Source: Eubacteriales bacterium (GTDB taxonomy: Bacteria > Bacillota > Clostridia > Oscillospirales > Oscillospiraceae). Taken from it: 64,000 bases of DNA. Under the pieces are notes generated by a model. The model made no database searches, was not told the origin of the DNA, and worked only from the letters and a program-made list of their open reading frames with translations. The stretch's first letter is position 1, and each line of letters opens with the position of its first letter. Location of the stretch: contig JAUNNH010000010.1 of assembly GCA_030531505.1 (NCBI GenBank), positions 17,017 to 81,016 on the forward strand. Reading direction: 5' to 3'. Made by a program: the position numbers and the translations under genes. This document shows positions 8,037 to 16,826 of this stretch, piece after piece.

Positions 8037-9155
8037 ATGAGCACGCAGGTCACCAATTTCCAGTGCCCGTCCTGTACGGGGCCGCTGCATTACGACGGAG
8101 AGAGCGGAAAGCTCCGCTGCGACTACTGCGGGAGCCTCTTTACCGTGCAGGAGATCGAGGCACTGTACGGCGAAAAGATCGATCAGGCGGCGGAGGCTGC
8201 GGCGGTCGAGGTCGAGTCGAACGTTACGGAGGACGGCTCCTGGGATTGGGACGGGGCCGGCTCCGACTGGGGTGAAGAGGCCGCGCATCTGAAGAGCTAC
8301 AACTGCCCCTCCTGCGGCGCGGAGCTGATATGCGAGGAGACAACCGTGGCCACCTGCTGCCCCTACTGCGGCAATCCTTCCGTGGTGGCCGGCCAGTTCA
8401 CGGGCATGCTCAAGCCGGACTACATCCTGCCTTTCAAGCTGGACAAAGCGGCGGCGGTCAAGGCGCTGAAAGAGTATTACCAGGGGAAAAAGCTCCTGCC
8501 GAGGAATTTCCGCAGCGAAAACCACATCGAAGAGGTCAAGGGGGTATATGTGCCCTTCTGGCTCTTCGACGCGACAGCTGACGCCGATCTGCAGTTCAGC
8601 GCCACCCAGGTGCGTTCCTACAGCCATGGCAACGAGCGGATCACGGAGACAGATCATTTCCGGGTGCGCCGCGCCGGGACGGTGGATTTTATCCGCATTC
8701 CCGTGGATGGCTCAAAAAAAATGCCGGACGCACACATGGATGCTATCGAGCCCTTTGATTATTCCGAGCTTAAGCCCTTCTCAGCGGCCTACCTGCCGGG
8801 CTTCCTCGCGGACAAATACGACATGGACGCCGACGAGTGCGAACGCCGAGCCGATTACCGCGCCGGAAACACGGCGGAGGAGATCATCCGCAGTACGGTC
8901 ACGGGCTATTCGAGCTGTACGACGGTCGGCAAGAATATCCAGGTCCACCGCGGCAACGTGCGTTATGCGCTGATGCCGGTCTGGATGCTTGCCACCCGCT
9001 GGCGGGACAAGAGCTTCCTCTTCACCATGAATGGACAGACGGGCAAGCTGATCGGCGATTTGCCGGTGGCAAAGGACCTGTATTGGAGCTGGTTTGCGCG
9101 CATCGCGCTGCCCGTCGCGGCGGCGATCGGCGTCTTCCTGCATTTCTATTTCTGA
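8037..9155 (+). CDS. Double zinc-ribbon protein with C-terminal membrane anchor
   Basis: A 372-residue protein with two CxxC zinc ribbons: Cys10/Cys13 with Cys28/Cys31, and Cys90/Cys93 with Cys108/Cys111. An acidic linker separates them. The middle part is a beta-rich domain of a family often annotated as TFIIB-type zinc-ribbon proteins, and the last 25 residues form a single membrane helix (ALPVAAAIGVFLHF), so the ribbons face the cytosol if the anchor is a tail anchor. Function is unknown. Good RBS (GAGAGGAGAGG) before ATG 8037; 12 bases separate it from the next gene. Confidence 0.8.
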   Translation: MSTQVTNFQCPSCTGPLHYDGESGKLRCDYCGSLFTVQEIEALYGEKIDQAAEAAAVEVESNVTEDGSWDWDGAGSDWGEEAAHLKSYNCPSCGAELICEETTVATCCPYCGNPSVVAGQFTGMLKPDYILPFKLDKAAAVKALKEYYQGKKLLPRNFRSENHIEEVKGVYVPFWLFDATADADLQFSATQVRSYSHGNERITETDHFRVRRAGTVDFIRIPVDGSKKMPDAHMDAIEPFDYSELKPFSAAYLPGFLADKYDMDADECERRADYRAGNTAEEIIRSTVTGYSSCTTVGKNIQVHRGNVRYALMPVWMLATRWRDKSFLFTMNGQTGKLIGDLPVAKDLYWSWFARIALPVAAAIGVFLHFYF

Positions 9156-9167
9156 GGGGGTGGGGAC

Positions 9168-9947
9168 ATGAAGAAGCTTTGTCTTTGCCTGCTCCTTTGC
9201 CTTTGCCTCTGCCTGAGCGTCACCGTCCTGGCCGCAGCGGAGGACACCCTGGAATATGTGACCGACGCCGCGGGGATCCTGACGCAGGAGCAGACAGCGG
9301 ATTTGAACGCGACGGCCGCCCGAATCACCGAGCAGTATGACTGCGCGGTGTATATCGTGGTGCTCCCGGATTATAAGACCTATAACAACGAGAGCGTGGA
9401 GCGCTGCACCGAGGAGCTGTACAGCTACTTCGACCTCGGACGCGGAGAGGGGCGGGACGGCCTGATCCTGCTTCTGAGCATGGCCGAGCGGGATTACGAT
9501 CTCTGGGGCCATGGTCCCTTCGGGAAATACGCGTTTACCGAGTACGGCCTTGACGGGCTCGAGGATCGTTTTCTGCCCTATTTTCGGAACAACGACTGGT
9601 ACGCCGGCTTCCGGGCCTACCTGAGCGGCGCCGAGAGCCTGCTCTCCCAAGCGGCGCAGGGTGAACCGGCGGCATATCGCATGTCCGTCGGGACCAAGGC
9701 GGCGATCGCACTCACACCCGGCTGCCTGATCGGGTTTCTGGTCTGCGGGATCTTCAAGGGACAGATGAAAACAGCCAAGGAAAAGGACACGGCGGAGGAC
9801 TACGTGGTCTCCGGCAGCGCCCGGCTGCACATCCGCGAGGACCAGTTCATCAACCGGACCCGGACCGTGCATGTCATCGAGAGCAGCAGTTCGGGCGGCG
9901 GCCGTCCGAGCGGCGGCGGAACCTCCCATCACAGCGGAAAATTCTAA
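9168..9947 (+). CDS. TPM-domain membrane-anchored protein
   Basis: A 259-residue protein with a Cys/Leu-rich signal peptide (about 1-24), then a TPM domain (about 30-160: YVTDAAGILT, SVERCTEEL, GRGEGRDGLILLL), a membrane helix near 175-195 and a Ser/Gly-rich tail (SSSSGGGRPSGGG) as in YgcG-type proteins. TPM domains have been linked to phosphatase activity and photosystem repair in plants, but bacterial roles are unclear. Its position after a lipoprotein and a zinc-ribbon membrane protein suggests an envelope complex; that is inference. Confidence 0.82.
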   Translation: MKKLCLCLLLCLCLCLSVTVLAAAEDTLEYVTDAAGILTQEQTADLNATAARITEQYDCAVYIVVLPDYKTYNNESVERCTEELYSYFDLGRGEGRDGLILLLSMAERDYDLWGHGPFGKYAFTEYGLDGLEDRFLPYFRNNDWYAGFRAYLSGAESLLSQAAQGEPAAYRMSVGTKAAIALTPGCLIGFLVCGIFKGQMKTAKEKDTAEDYVVSGSARLHIREDQFINRTRTVHVIESSSSGGGRPSGGGTSHHSGKF

Positions 9948-9956
9948 TTTGCTGGA

Positions 9957-9991
9957 GGCCGTCTCAGAGCGGGAATGCTTCTGAGACGGCC
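9957..9991 (+). terminator. Stem-loop after the TPM gene
   Basis: 12-bp stem (9957-9968 with 9980-9991); the following T-run is weak, so termination is likely but not certain. Confidence 0.55.
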
Positions 9992-10031
9992 ACTTTCACG
10001 CCATCGGCCCCGGACCGCCGGACAAAAAAAG

Positions 10032-10060
10032 TTGACGGAGCCGAACAGAACCGTTATTAT
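10032..10060 (+). promoter_or_regulatory. Promoter for the pyruvate-kinase-like/pepF operon
   Basis: TTGACG (10032-10037), 17-bp spacer, TATTAT (10055-10060), 44 bases before ATG 10105. Confidence 0.7.
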
Positions 10061-10104
10061 GATGATATAAAGAATCAATCGATAAAAGAAAGGGAAGAGA
10101 GCCA

Positions 10105-11094
10105 ATGCTGGAAATATACGGAACGCTCGGTCCCGCCTGTGGGAACGATGACACGCTCGCCCAGATGCTTGACCTCGGGATGACAGGCATACGGCTGAAT
10201 CTCTCCCACATGTCGCTGCCGCAGGCGGAGCCGCTGCTGGAGGCGCTGCAGCAGGCCTCGCAGCGTACCGGGATCAGCCCGAAGCTGCTGATCGATATGC
10301 AGGGGCCCGAGATCCGTGTCGGGGCGATGAGCACGCCCACGCATCTGATCGAGGGGAAAAACATCCTGCTGGGTCAGCGAGGCGGCATACCGCTGCCCCG
10401 TGTGATCACGGATATCCTGCAGCCCGGCATGGAGCTCTGGATGGACGATGGCAAGCTGCGTGTTGAGGTGTTTGAGGCGCGCGGCGGCCTGCGCGGGCGT
10501 GTGATCCAGGGGGGCGTGCTGCACAGCCGCAAGAGCGTGGCGATCCCGGGGTGTGATCTTTGGCTCCCCGCGCTGACGGATACTGACAAAGAAAACCTGC
10601 GTGCCGCAAAGGAATTCGGCGTCACCGGGTTGATGCAGCCTTTTGTCCGCGGCCGGGAGGATCTGCTCGCCGTGCGGGAGGAGCTTCGGGAGTGCGGCTG
10701 TGAGGGCCTGCGTCTTTTTGCCAAGATCGAAAACCGCATCGGACTCGAGAAGCTGCCGGAGCTGATGCCCGTCTGCGACGAGGTCGTGATCGCACGGGGG
10801 GATCTCGGCAACGCCGTGCCGCTCTGGGAGCTTCCGCGCGTTCAGAAGGAGATCGCCGCGCTCTGCCGCAGCCACCGCAAGGCCTTTATGGTCGTCACGC
10901 AGATGCTGACTTCCATGGAGCAAAACCCCGTGCCCACGCGGGCCGAGGTGAGCGATATCTTCAACGCCATCCTGGACGGTGCTGCCTCCGTGATGGTGAC
11001 GGGCGAGACAGCGGCGGGCAAACATCCCGTCGAGGTCATGCGCTATCTGGTCGCCACGGTCCGCGAGGCGGAGCAATATCGAAAGAAAGGATAA
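10105..11094 (+). CDS. Pyruvate kinase-like protein lacking the C-terminal domain
   Basis: 329 residues against about 470 for a standard pyruvate kinase. The barrel domain is recognisable throughout: RLNLSH (PEP-binding Arg), GPEIR, a short B domain (about 75-140), the catalytic lysine in AKIEN, the metal-binding ARGDLG and the TRAEVSD / SGETAAGK-like signature (here TGETAAGKHPVE). The allosteric C domain is absent, and the usual DTKGPEIR reads DMQGPEIR, altering residues near the active site and potassium site. The frame is intact and it is followed after 6 bases by an oligopeptidase gene, so this is not obvious decay. It may be a divergent kinase or have another substrate. Confidence 0.8.
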   Translation: MLEIYGTLGPACGNDDTLAQMLDLGMTGIRLNLSHMSLPQAEPLLEALQQASQRTGISPKLLIDMQGPEIRVGAMSTPTHLIEGKNILLGQRGGIPLPRVITDILQPGMELWMDDGKLRVEVFEARGGLRGRVIQGGVLHSRKSVAIPGCDLWLPALTDTDKENLRAAKEFGVTGLMQPFVRGREDLLAVREELRECGCEGLRLFAKIENRIGLEKLPELMPVCDEVVIARGDLGNAVPLWELPRVQKEIAALCRSHRKAFMVVTQMLTSMEQNPVPTRAEVSDIFNAILDGAASVMVTGETAAGKHPVEVMRYLVATVREAEQYRKKG

Positions 11095-11100
11095 CAGATT

Positions 11101-12786
11101 ATGAAAGTTTCCGAATTGCCTTATCGCCGCGTAACGCTGGAGGAAGTCCAGCAGGTTATGGAGGATGTGATCGCGCGCATCCGCGGTGCGCAGAGCGTCG
11201 AGGAGATCCTCAAGGCGCGCGAGGACTATCTTGCACTCAACTTGGAGTATTATACCAATGCAGGCCTTGCCAGCATGCGCTATACCATCAACACAGTCGA
11301 TCCCTTCTATGTGGCCGAGAACGAGTACTATGACGAGATCGGTCCTGCAGTGGAGAACTATACGGTGGAGTATGCCGCCGCGCTGCTGGATTCACCTTTC
11401 CGCTTAGAGCTCGAGAAGGCGCTCTCGCCGGTGCTTTTCCAGTCGCTGGAGGTTAGCCGCAAGGCCATGTCGCCGGAGATCATCGAGGACATGGTCGAGG
11501 AGAACAAGCTCGTGCGCGAGTACTCCGATCTGATGAGCGGGATGGAATTCACCTTCCGCGGGGAGACAATGCCGCGCGCCATGCTGATGAAGTACGCCAA
11601 GGACGAGGACCGGGAGACCCGCTGCGAGTGCTATGAGGTGCTCGGCCGCGGGCTCGAGGCGCACAAGGCGGAGCTGGACGATATCTATGACCGCATGGTC
11701 CATGTGCGTGACCGCATGGCCAAAAAGATGGGCTACAAGAATTTCATCGAGCTCGGCTATTACCGCATGGGCCGCCTGTGCTACGATGAGGAAAAGGTGC
11801 GGGTGTTCCGCGAGAACGTGCTGCGGGATATCGTGCCGGTCGTCTCCCGCCTGCGCCGTGAGAACGCGAAGCGCCTCGGCATCGAGGAATACAAGCTCTA
11901 TGACGACGGCGTCATCATCCCCGGCGGCGACCCGAAGCCCTTCGGCAAGGAGGCGATCTTTGCCGCGGCAAAGGAGATGTACCACGCCATGGGCGAGGAG
12001 ACCGGCGCCTTCATTGACCTCATGCTCGAAAACGAGGCCTTTGACGTGGATGCCCGCAAGAACAAATGGGGCGGCGGCTACTGCACGGAATTCCCCAAGT
12101 TCAAGCAGCCCTTCATCCTCGCCAACTTCAACGGCACCGCCGGCGACGTGGACGTGGTGACCCACGAGGCGGGCCACGCTTTCAACGCCTTCCTGATCGC
12201 GGAAAACCGCTTCGCGCTCGAACTCGGCTGCGGCGGCATGGAGACGGCCGAGACCCATTCCATGAGCATGGAGTTCTTCGCCTGGCCGTATATGGAGAAG
12301 TTCTTCGGGGAGAATGCGGGAAAGTACAAGTTCATGCATGCGCTTGAATCCTTCTCCTTCATCCCCTATGGGACGATCGTGGACGCCTTCCAGCATATCG
12401 TGTACGAAAATCCCGACATGACGCCGGACGAGCGCGATGCCGCCTGGCTGGAGCTGGAGAAAAAGTACCGCCCGCATATCTCCGTGGAGGGCATGCCCTA
12501 TCTGGAGAAAGGCACGCGCTGGCAGTATCAGATGCATATCTACGAATCCCCCTTCTACTACATCGACTACTGTCTGGCGCAGACGGCGGCCTTCCAGTTC
12601 CTGCTCGCAAGCCAGGAGGACTACGCCGACGCCTTTGCACGCTACCTGCACCTTTCAAAACAGGGCGGCGAGAAGGTCTGGACCGATCTGCTGACCGAAG
12701 CTGGCTTCCCCAGCCCCTTCGAACCCGGCGCCTTGAAGGATCTGGCCGGGCGCGTGGAAACGCTGCTCGAGGAGATCCGCGTCTGA
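11101..12786 (+). CDS. M3 family oligoendopeptidase (PepF-like)
   Basis: A 561-residue cytosolic zinc metallopeptidase that cuts short peptides. The M3 zinc motif HEAGH is at 355-359, with the downstream Glu supplied in the GGMETAETHSMSME segment, and the helix-rich N-terminal half is typical of oligoendopeptidase F relatives (full-length near 560-600). It lies 6 bases after the pyruvate-kinase-like gene with no promoter between, so they are one operon. In this window an oligopeptide importer (32707-40430) and an M18 aminopeptidase (50861) point to peptide use as a nutrient source. Confidence 0.92.
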   Translation: MKVSELPYRRVTLEEVQQVMEDVIARIRGAQSVEEILKAREDYLALNLEYYTNAGLASMRYTINTVDPFYVAENEYYDEIGPAVENYTVEYAAALLDSPFRLELEKALSPVLFQSLEVSRKAMSPEIIEDMVEENKLVREYSDLMSGMEFTFRGETMPRAMLMKYAKDEDRETRCECYEVLGRGLEAHKAELDDIYDRMVHVRDRMAKKMGYKNFIELGYYRMGRLCYDEEKVRVFRENVLRDIVPVVSRLRRENAKRLGIEEYKLYDDGVIIPGGDPKPFGKEAIFAAAKEMYHAMGEETGAFIDLMLENEAFDVDARKNKWGGGYCTEFPKFKQPFILANFNGTAGDVDVVTHEAGHAFNAFLIAENRFALELGCGGMETAETHSMSMEFFAWPYMEKFFGENAGKYKFMHALESFSFIPYGTIVDAFQHIVYENPDMTPDERDAAWLELEKKYRPHISVEGMPYLEKGTRWQYQMHIYESPFYYIDYCLAQTAAFQFLLASQEDYADAFARYLHLSKQGGEKVWTDLLTEAGFPSPFEPGALKDLAGRVETLLEEIRV

Positions 12787-12798
12787 AAATGCGAGTGA

Positions 12799-12831
12799 AA
12801 TGGACCGGTGAACACAGTTCACCGGTCCATT
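12799..12831 (+). terminator. Terminator after the M3 peptidase gene
   Basis: Perfect 15-bp stem (12799-12813 with 12817-12831), 3-nt loop, T-containing tail. Confidence 0.8.
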
Positions 12832-12857
12832 CTATGTGCGGCATGCAGAGCCTTCCA

Positions 12858-12887
12858 TTGACAGGACTGCCGGGAAGATGATATAAC
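12858..12887 (+). promoter_or_regulatory. Promoter for the LCP gene
   Basis: TTGACA (12858-12863), 18-bp spacer, TATAAC (12882-12887). It ends before ATG 12901, but the better start at 12982 leaves a leader of about 85 bases. Confidence 0.65.
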
Positions 12888-12981
12888 AAAACACACGCAT
12901 ATGGAAAATGCGCGCCTGAAAGCCCGTGTTTCGGCGGCAGACAGAGAAAGAGAGAAGCTGCGCACAACAGGAGGAAAAGCT

Positions 12982-13959
12982 ATGGCAAAGAAAAGACGCA
13001 GAAGACGCAGACGAAATCGGGTCGCACGTGTGTTCGCCGTGTTGCTCAGCATCATGCTGCTGCTTATCGCTGCGGTCGGACTCTATTACAACAGCCTGCT
13101 GAACCGCTTGAGCTTTGATCAGGGAGGAAGCGTTACCGCGCAGAACTCGTCGGCCGCACCGCAGGAGGCGATGATCCAGCCGGACAGTACGCCCATCCCG
13201 AACGAGGAAATCACACAGATCAGCTCCAGCAATAAGGCTGAGGGCAGAGTTCACAAAGAGAAGAATGTGATCAACATTCTTTTGATCGGTTCAGATTACC
13301 GCATCCCCCACACCTCTGATCCGGGCCGCGCAGACGTCACGATGCTGTGCTCGCTGAACAGGAAGACCGGCAGCATCAAGCTTGTGAGCTTTGAGCGCGG
13401 CATCATGGTCGACGTTCCCGGCGTGGGAACGGATCTGCTGACCCACTCCTTCCACTGGGGCGGGGCGGAGCTTACCACGCAGATCCTGCGGGAATACTTC
13501 CTGCTCGATATCGCGGGCTATGCCCATGTGGACTTTGACAGCTTCTCCGCGCTTGTAGACGCGGTCGGCGGCGTGGACATCAATCTTACGGACGCGGAGG
13601 CCTGGGCTCTGGGGCTTGCGAGCGGGCCGAACCATCTCGACGGGGCGAATGCCCTGCGGTACTGCCGCCTGCGCAGCATCGATTCCAACTGGCAGCGTAT
13701 CGCACGGCAGCGGACGACGGTACAGGCGATCCTGAACCGGGTGAAGAATATGAACGTTACGGAGCTCGACCAGCTCTCACAGCAGGTGCTGCCCCTGATC
13801 CACACGGACCTGAGCAAGGCTGAGATCACCTCGATCCTGCTGAACGCGACAAAGTTCCTCGGCGTGACAGCCGAGCAGATGACGGTACCCGACAACAACG
13901 ACCAACACTGCGATTTCCAATACGAGTCGGAGAGACTGAAGAATTATCTGTACGGATGA
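12982..13959 (+). CDS. LCP (LytR-CpsA-Psr) family protein
   Basis: LCP proteins attach teichoic acids or other glycopolymers to peptidoglycan on the outer membrane face. This 325-residue protein has a very basic N-terminus (Lys/Arg run), one membrane helix at about 15-37, a Ser/Gln-rich spacer and an LCP domain from about residue 90 (NILLIGSD, RADVTMLCSL, FERG, AVGGVDINL, RYCRLRSID.NWQR). The conserved Asp and Arg residues for polyprenyl-phosphate binding appear present. ATG 12982 follows a strong AGGAGG; an in-frame ATG at 12901 would add 27 residues with no RBS. Confidence 0.9.
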   Translation: MAKKRRRRRRRNRVARVFAVLLSIMLLLIAAVGLYYNSLLNRLSFDQGGSVTAQNSSAAPQEAMIQPDSTPIPNEEITQISSSNKAEGRVHKEKNVINILLIGSDYRIPHTSDPGRADVTMLCSLNRKTGSIKLVSFERGIMVDVPGVGTDLLTHSFHWGGAELTTQILREYFLLDIAGYAHVDFDSFSALVDAVGGVDINLTDAEAWALGLASGPNHLDGANALRYCRLRSIDSNWQRIARQRTTVQAILNRVKNMNVTELDQLSQQVLPLIHTDLSKAEITSILLNATKFLGVTAEQMTVPDNNDQHCDFQYESERLKNYLYG

Positions 13960-13991
13960 AAAACTCCCCGGTCCTGGGACCGGGGAGTTTT
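13960..13991. terminator. Bidirectional terminator
   Basis: Perfect 15-bp stem (13960-13974 with 13977-13991) beginning with A4 and ending with T4; between the LCP gene and the convergent thioredoxin-like gene. Confidence 0.9.
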
Positions 13992-14003
13992 CTGCCGATT
14001 TAC

Positions 14004-14282
14004 TCAAGTCAATGCCCTGTCAAGACAGTGCTGTACCGCTTCCTTGATGTCCTCATAGCGCATGCCGATATGCGCTTCGAAAAGCTTCTCTTTGCCGATG
14101 AAAAAGCTCGGCACGGCATAGTAATCATAGCTGTCGGCCAGCACGGGTTCGCGCGACTCTTCGATACGCTTCAGGGGAATCTCCGCATAGGCGGGATTCT
14201 CACGAAACAGCTCGTCCAAAGCCTGTCGCGCCTTGGCGCAGTAACCGCAGTCCTCCAGGTAAAACATGGTCAGTTCCTTCAT
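14004..14282 (-). CDS. Small thioredoxin/glutaredoxin-like protein
   Basis: A 92-residue protein with a redox motif DCGYC (Cys12, Cys15) after the first beta strand and a cis-proline-like VPSFFIG segment, so it should be a thioredoxin-fold thiol exchanger in the cytosol. It is about the size of a glutaredoxin. The start at 14282 follows an AAAGGGG site; the frame is open further upstream to 14438 but that region carries the promoters. It is transcribed away from the DUF3810 gene from back-to-back promoters. Partner proteins are unknown. Confidence 0.8.
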   Translation of the reverse strand: MKELTMFYLEDCGYCAKARQALDELFRENPAYAEIPLKRIEESREPVLADSYDYYAVPSFFIGKEKLFEAHIGMRYEDIKEAVQHCLDRALT

Positions 14283-14316
14283 AGGCGCACCCCTTTCTCT
14301 GTTAGCTGCTGCCATC

Positions 14317-14345
14317 ATCATACGGTATTCTCTCGATTTACGCAA
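14317..14345 (-). promoter_or_regulatory. Promoter for the thioredoxin-like gene
   Basis: Minus-strand TTGCGT (14340-14345), 17-bp spacer, TATGAT (14317-14322). Confidence 0.6.
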
Positions 14346-14360
14346 GGTATTTTTTCTCTC

Positions 14361-14389
14361 TTGCCAGTCGGGGGAGATGGTTGTACAAT
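14361..14389 (+). promoter_or_regulatory. Promoter for the DUF3810-DUF1015 operon
   Basis: TTGCCA (14361-14366), 17-bp spacer, TACAAT (14384-14389). Transcription would start near 14396, which is the ATG itself. Confidence 0.65.
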
Positions 14390-14395
14390 ACGCGT

Positions 14396-15544
14396 ATGGA
14401 AACGAGAAGAAAAAGATCCAAAACCCGTTTTTGCCCAATCCGGCTCACGTTGACCGGCCTCGCGGCACTGGTGATCCTGCTGCAGCGTGCCCTGCGCGGC
14501 AGCTATCCGATCATGCGCTGGCTGTCAGCGCATTTCGTGCGCCCAACACAGCGCCGCCTTGGTGAGCTCAGCGCGCGCGTTTCCTTTTCTGTCGCGGAAC
14601 TGCTGATCGTCGTGGCAGTCGTCGGCCTTCTGCTGTATCTGCTGTTCTGCGTGGAGACGGTGCTGCACCGCGGGCGTTTGTTCCGTCAGCTCTATCGCCT
14701 GGTCCTCACCCTGCTGTGTTTTGTGCTGGTGGTGTATGCGGGCTTCTGCGTCCTCTGGGGCATTTACTTTTATGGGGACGATTTCATGGTGCAGAGCGGC
14801 CTGCAGACCGGTGAGATCTCAACGGAGGAACTGCGCACGGTGACGTCCTTTTTTGCAGTGCTCCTCGATGAGACGGCCGGACAGGTGGAGCGGGATGGAA
14901 CGGGTGCCTGTGCAACAGACCGGGAGGCCGTGCTCGAACGCTCGGAAACGCTCTATGCAGCGCTGGAGCGGGATTTCCCCTGCCTGGAGGGACCGCCGCT
15001 TCGAGCCAAAGGCGTGAAGCTTTCACGTCTTCTGAGCTACATAGATTTCACGGGCTTTTTCTTCCCCTTTACCGGAGAGGCGAATGTGAACATGGATTTT
15101 CCGCCCTCGCTCTTTGCGGCTACGGTCGCCCATGAGCTTGCTCACCAGCGCGGCGTGGCCAAGGAGCAGGAGGCAAATTTTGTCGCTGTGTTGGCCTGCC
15201 TGCGAAATGACGATCCGGACTATACCTATTCCGCTGCGCTGCTGGCCTACAGTTATCTGAGCAGCGCGCTTGCAGAAGCGGACCGCGCCGCCTGGGAGGA
15301 GATATCCGCCGCCCTGCCGGCACCGGTCCTGCGCGATCTGGAAGTCAACCGCAGCTACTGGCAGCGCTTTGAGACGCCGGTCCAGGAGGTCTCCAACACG
15401 GTATACGAGAATTTCATGTACAGTTACGACCAGGAACTCGGGCTCCGCAGCTATGGCGCCTGTGTGGATCTGCTCGTCCATTACTATTACGGGACCGCGC
15501 TGCAGTATCTCCATGCCCTGCAGACGCCGGAGGGGAATGTATGA
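14396..15544 (+). CDS. DUF3810 family membrane zinc-metallopeptidase-like protein
   Basis: A 382-residue protein with three N-terminal membrane helices (within about 15-125) and an extracellular or cytosolic C-terminal half carrying HELAHQRG (HELAH 246-250) and a downstream Glu in AKEQEANF, the gluzincin pattern of a zinc peptidase. Substrate unknown. The start is uncertain: ATG 14396 lies right at the predicted transcription start and has no RBS of its own, while TTG 14381 lies only 4 bases after GGGGGAG and inside the promoter. The stop overlaps the next ATG (ATGA). Confidence 0.8.
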   Translation: METRRKRSKTRFCPIRLTLTGLAALVILLQRALRGSYPIMRWLSAHFVRPTQRRLGELSARVSFSVAELLIVVAVVGLLLYLLFCVETVLHRGRLFRQLYRLVLTLLCFVLVVYAGFCVLWGIYFYGDDFMVQSGLQTGEISTEELRTVTSFFAVLLDETAGQVERDGTGACATDREAVLERSETLYAALERDFPCLEGPPLRAKGVKLSRLLSYIDFTGFFFPFTGEANVNMDFPPSLFAATVAHELAHQRGVAKEQEANFVAVLACLRNDDPDYTYSAALLAYSYLSSALAEADRAAWEEISAALPAPVLRDLEVNRSYWQRFETPVQEVSNTVYENFMYSYDQELGLRSYGACVDLLVHYYYGTALQYLHALQTPEGNV

Positions 15545-16773
15545 ATTGTTTTCAGCCGGCCGACATCCTGCTGCCGCAGGGAGTCGACATGAACAAATGG
15601 GCGGTCATCGCCTGCGATCAGTTCAGCTCGGAGCCGGAATACTGGCAGCGTGTCCGGGCGTATGTGGGCGATGCGCCGTCCGCCCTTCATCTGATCTTCC
15701 CGGAGGCGGAGCTGAGGCAGGAGCCCGAAAAGCGCATCGCCGCCATCAAGACTCAAATGACTGCCTATGAGCGCAGCGGCCTGTTCCGCCTCCTGGAAAA
15801 CAGCTTCGTGTATGTGGAACGCCTGCTCTCAGACGGAACACTGCGGCGCGGGTTGGTGGGCAGACTGGATCTGGAGCGCTACGACTACGCCGCGCATACG
15901 GATGCGTCGGTGCGGGCGACAGAGCGCACCGTGGTCGAACGCATCCCGCCGCGTGTGCGGATCCGGGAGAACGCCAGTCTGGAGCTGCCACATGTGTTGC
16001 TGCTGTGCGACGATGAGGAGGATCGGATCCTCTCCCCGCTGGCGTCCGGTCGGCAGGAACTGCTATACGACCTGGATCTGATGGAGGGCGGTGGGCATAT
16101 CCGCGGCTGGCTTATCCGGGATGAGGCGGCGGACGCGCTGTGCGGACGCATTGAGCAGTACGAAGCCCGGACCCGGGAGCGCTATGCGGCGCTGAGCGGG
16201 AGCCCCATGCTCTACGCCGTAGGGGATGGGAACCATTCTCTCGCCACAGCCAAAGCCTGCTATGAGGCGCTTCGGGCGAGACTCGGCCCGGAAGAAGCGA
16301 AACGGCATCCGGCGCGGTATGCGCTGGTTGAGCTGGAAAACCTGCACGATGAGGCGCAGCACTTCGAACCCATCCACCGCATCGTCACACAAACCGACGT
16401 ACCGGCGCTGATGGAGGCGGTCCGCCGCGAACTCGGTGCGGAGGAAGGAGCCTGTTTGCACTGGGTCAGCGGTAACAGGGAAGGGGAGCTGAGGCTCGAT
16501 CCCGGCCTTGGTCAGATCACGGTGGGCATCCTGCAGGGATTCCTCGATCGCTGGCTGGAGAAACATCCCGGCGAAATCGACTATATCCACGGAGAGGAGA
16601 GCCTGCGGCGCCTCGCACAGAAGGAAAACGGCATTGGCTTTCTTCTGCCGAAGGTGGAGAAAGACGCGTTCTTCCGCAGCATTATGGCTGACGGTGTTCT
16701 GCCGCGCAAGACCTTCTCCATGGGCAGCGCGCGCGACAAGCGCTACTATCTCGAAGCCCGCCGTATAAAATGA
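15541..16773 (+). CDS. DUF1015 family protein
   Basis: A 410-residue soluble protein matching the DUF1015 family along its length (ILLPQGVDMNKWAVIACDQF near the N-terminus, AVGDGNHSLATAK near 220, and a C-terminal KVEKDAFF segment). The GDGNHS motif is the most conserved part and resembles a nucleotide- or metal-binding site, but no activity is established. It is translationally coupled to the DUF3810 membrane protein by ATGA overlap, which suggests a shared process. Confidence 0.85.
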   Translation: MNCFQPADILLPQGVDMNKWAVIACDQFSSEPEYWQRVRAYVGDAPSALHLIFPEAELRQEPEKRIAAIKTQMTAYERSGLFRLLENSFVYVERLLSDGTLRRGLVGRLDLERYDYAAHTDASVRATERTVVERIPPRVRIRENASLELPHVLLLCDDEEDRILSPLASGRQELLYDLDLMEGGGHIRGWLIRDEAADALCGRIEQYEARTRERYAALSGSPMLYAVGDGNHSLATAKACYEALRARLGPEEAKRHPARYALVELENLHDEAQHFEPIHRIVTQTDVPALMEAVRRELGAEEGACLHWVSGNREGELRLDPGLGQITVGILQGFLDRWLEKHPGEIDYIHGEESLRRLAQKENGIGFLLPKVEKDAFFRSIMADGVLPRKTFSMGSARDKRYYLEARRIK

Positions 16774-16776
16774 AAA

Positions 16777-16818
16777 AAGCGAGGCCATGAAAAGGATAGC
16801 CTTTTCGCGGCCTCGCTT
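16777..16818. terminator. Bidirectional terminator
   Basis: 10-bp outer stem (16777-16786 with 16809-16818) plus an inner AAAAGG/CCTTTT stem; A-run upstream. Serves DUF1015 and the convergent tetR-like gene. Confidence 0.8.
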
Positions 16819-16826
16819 GGCAATTT

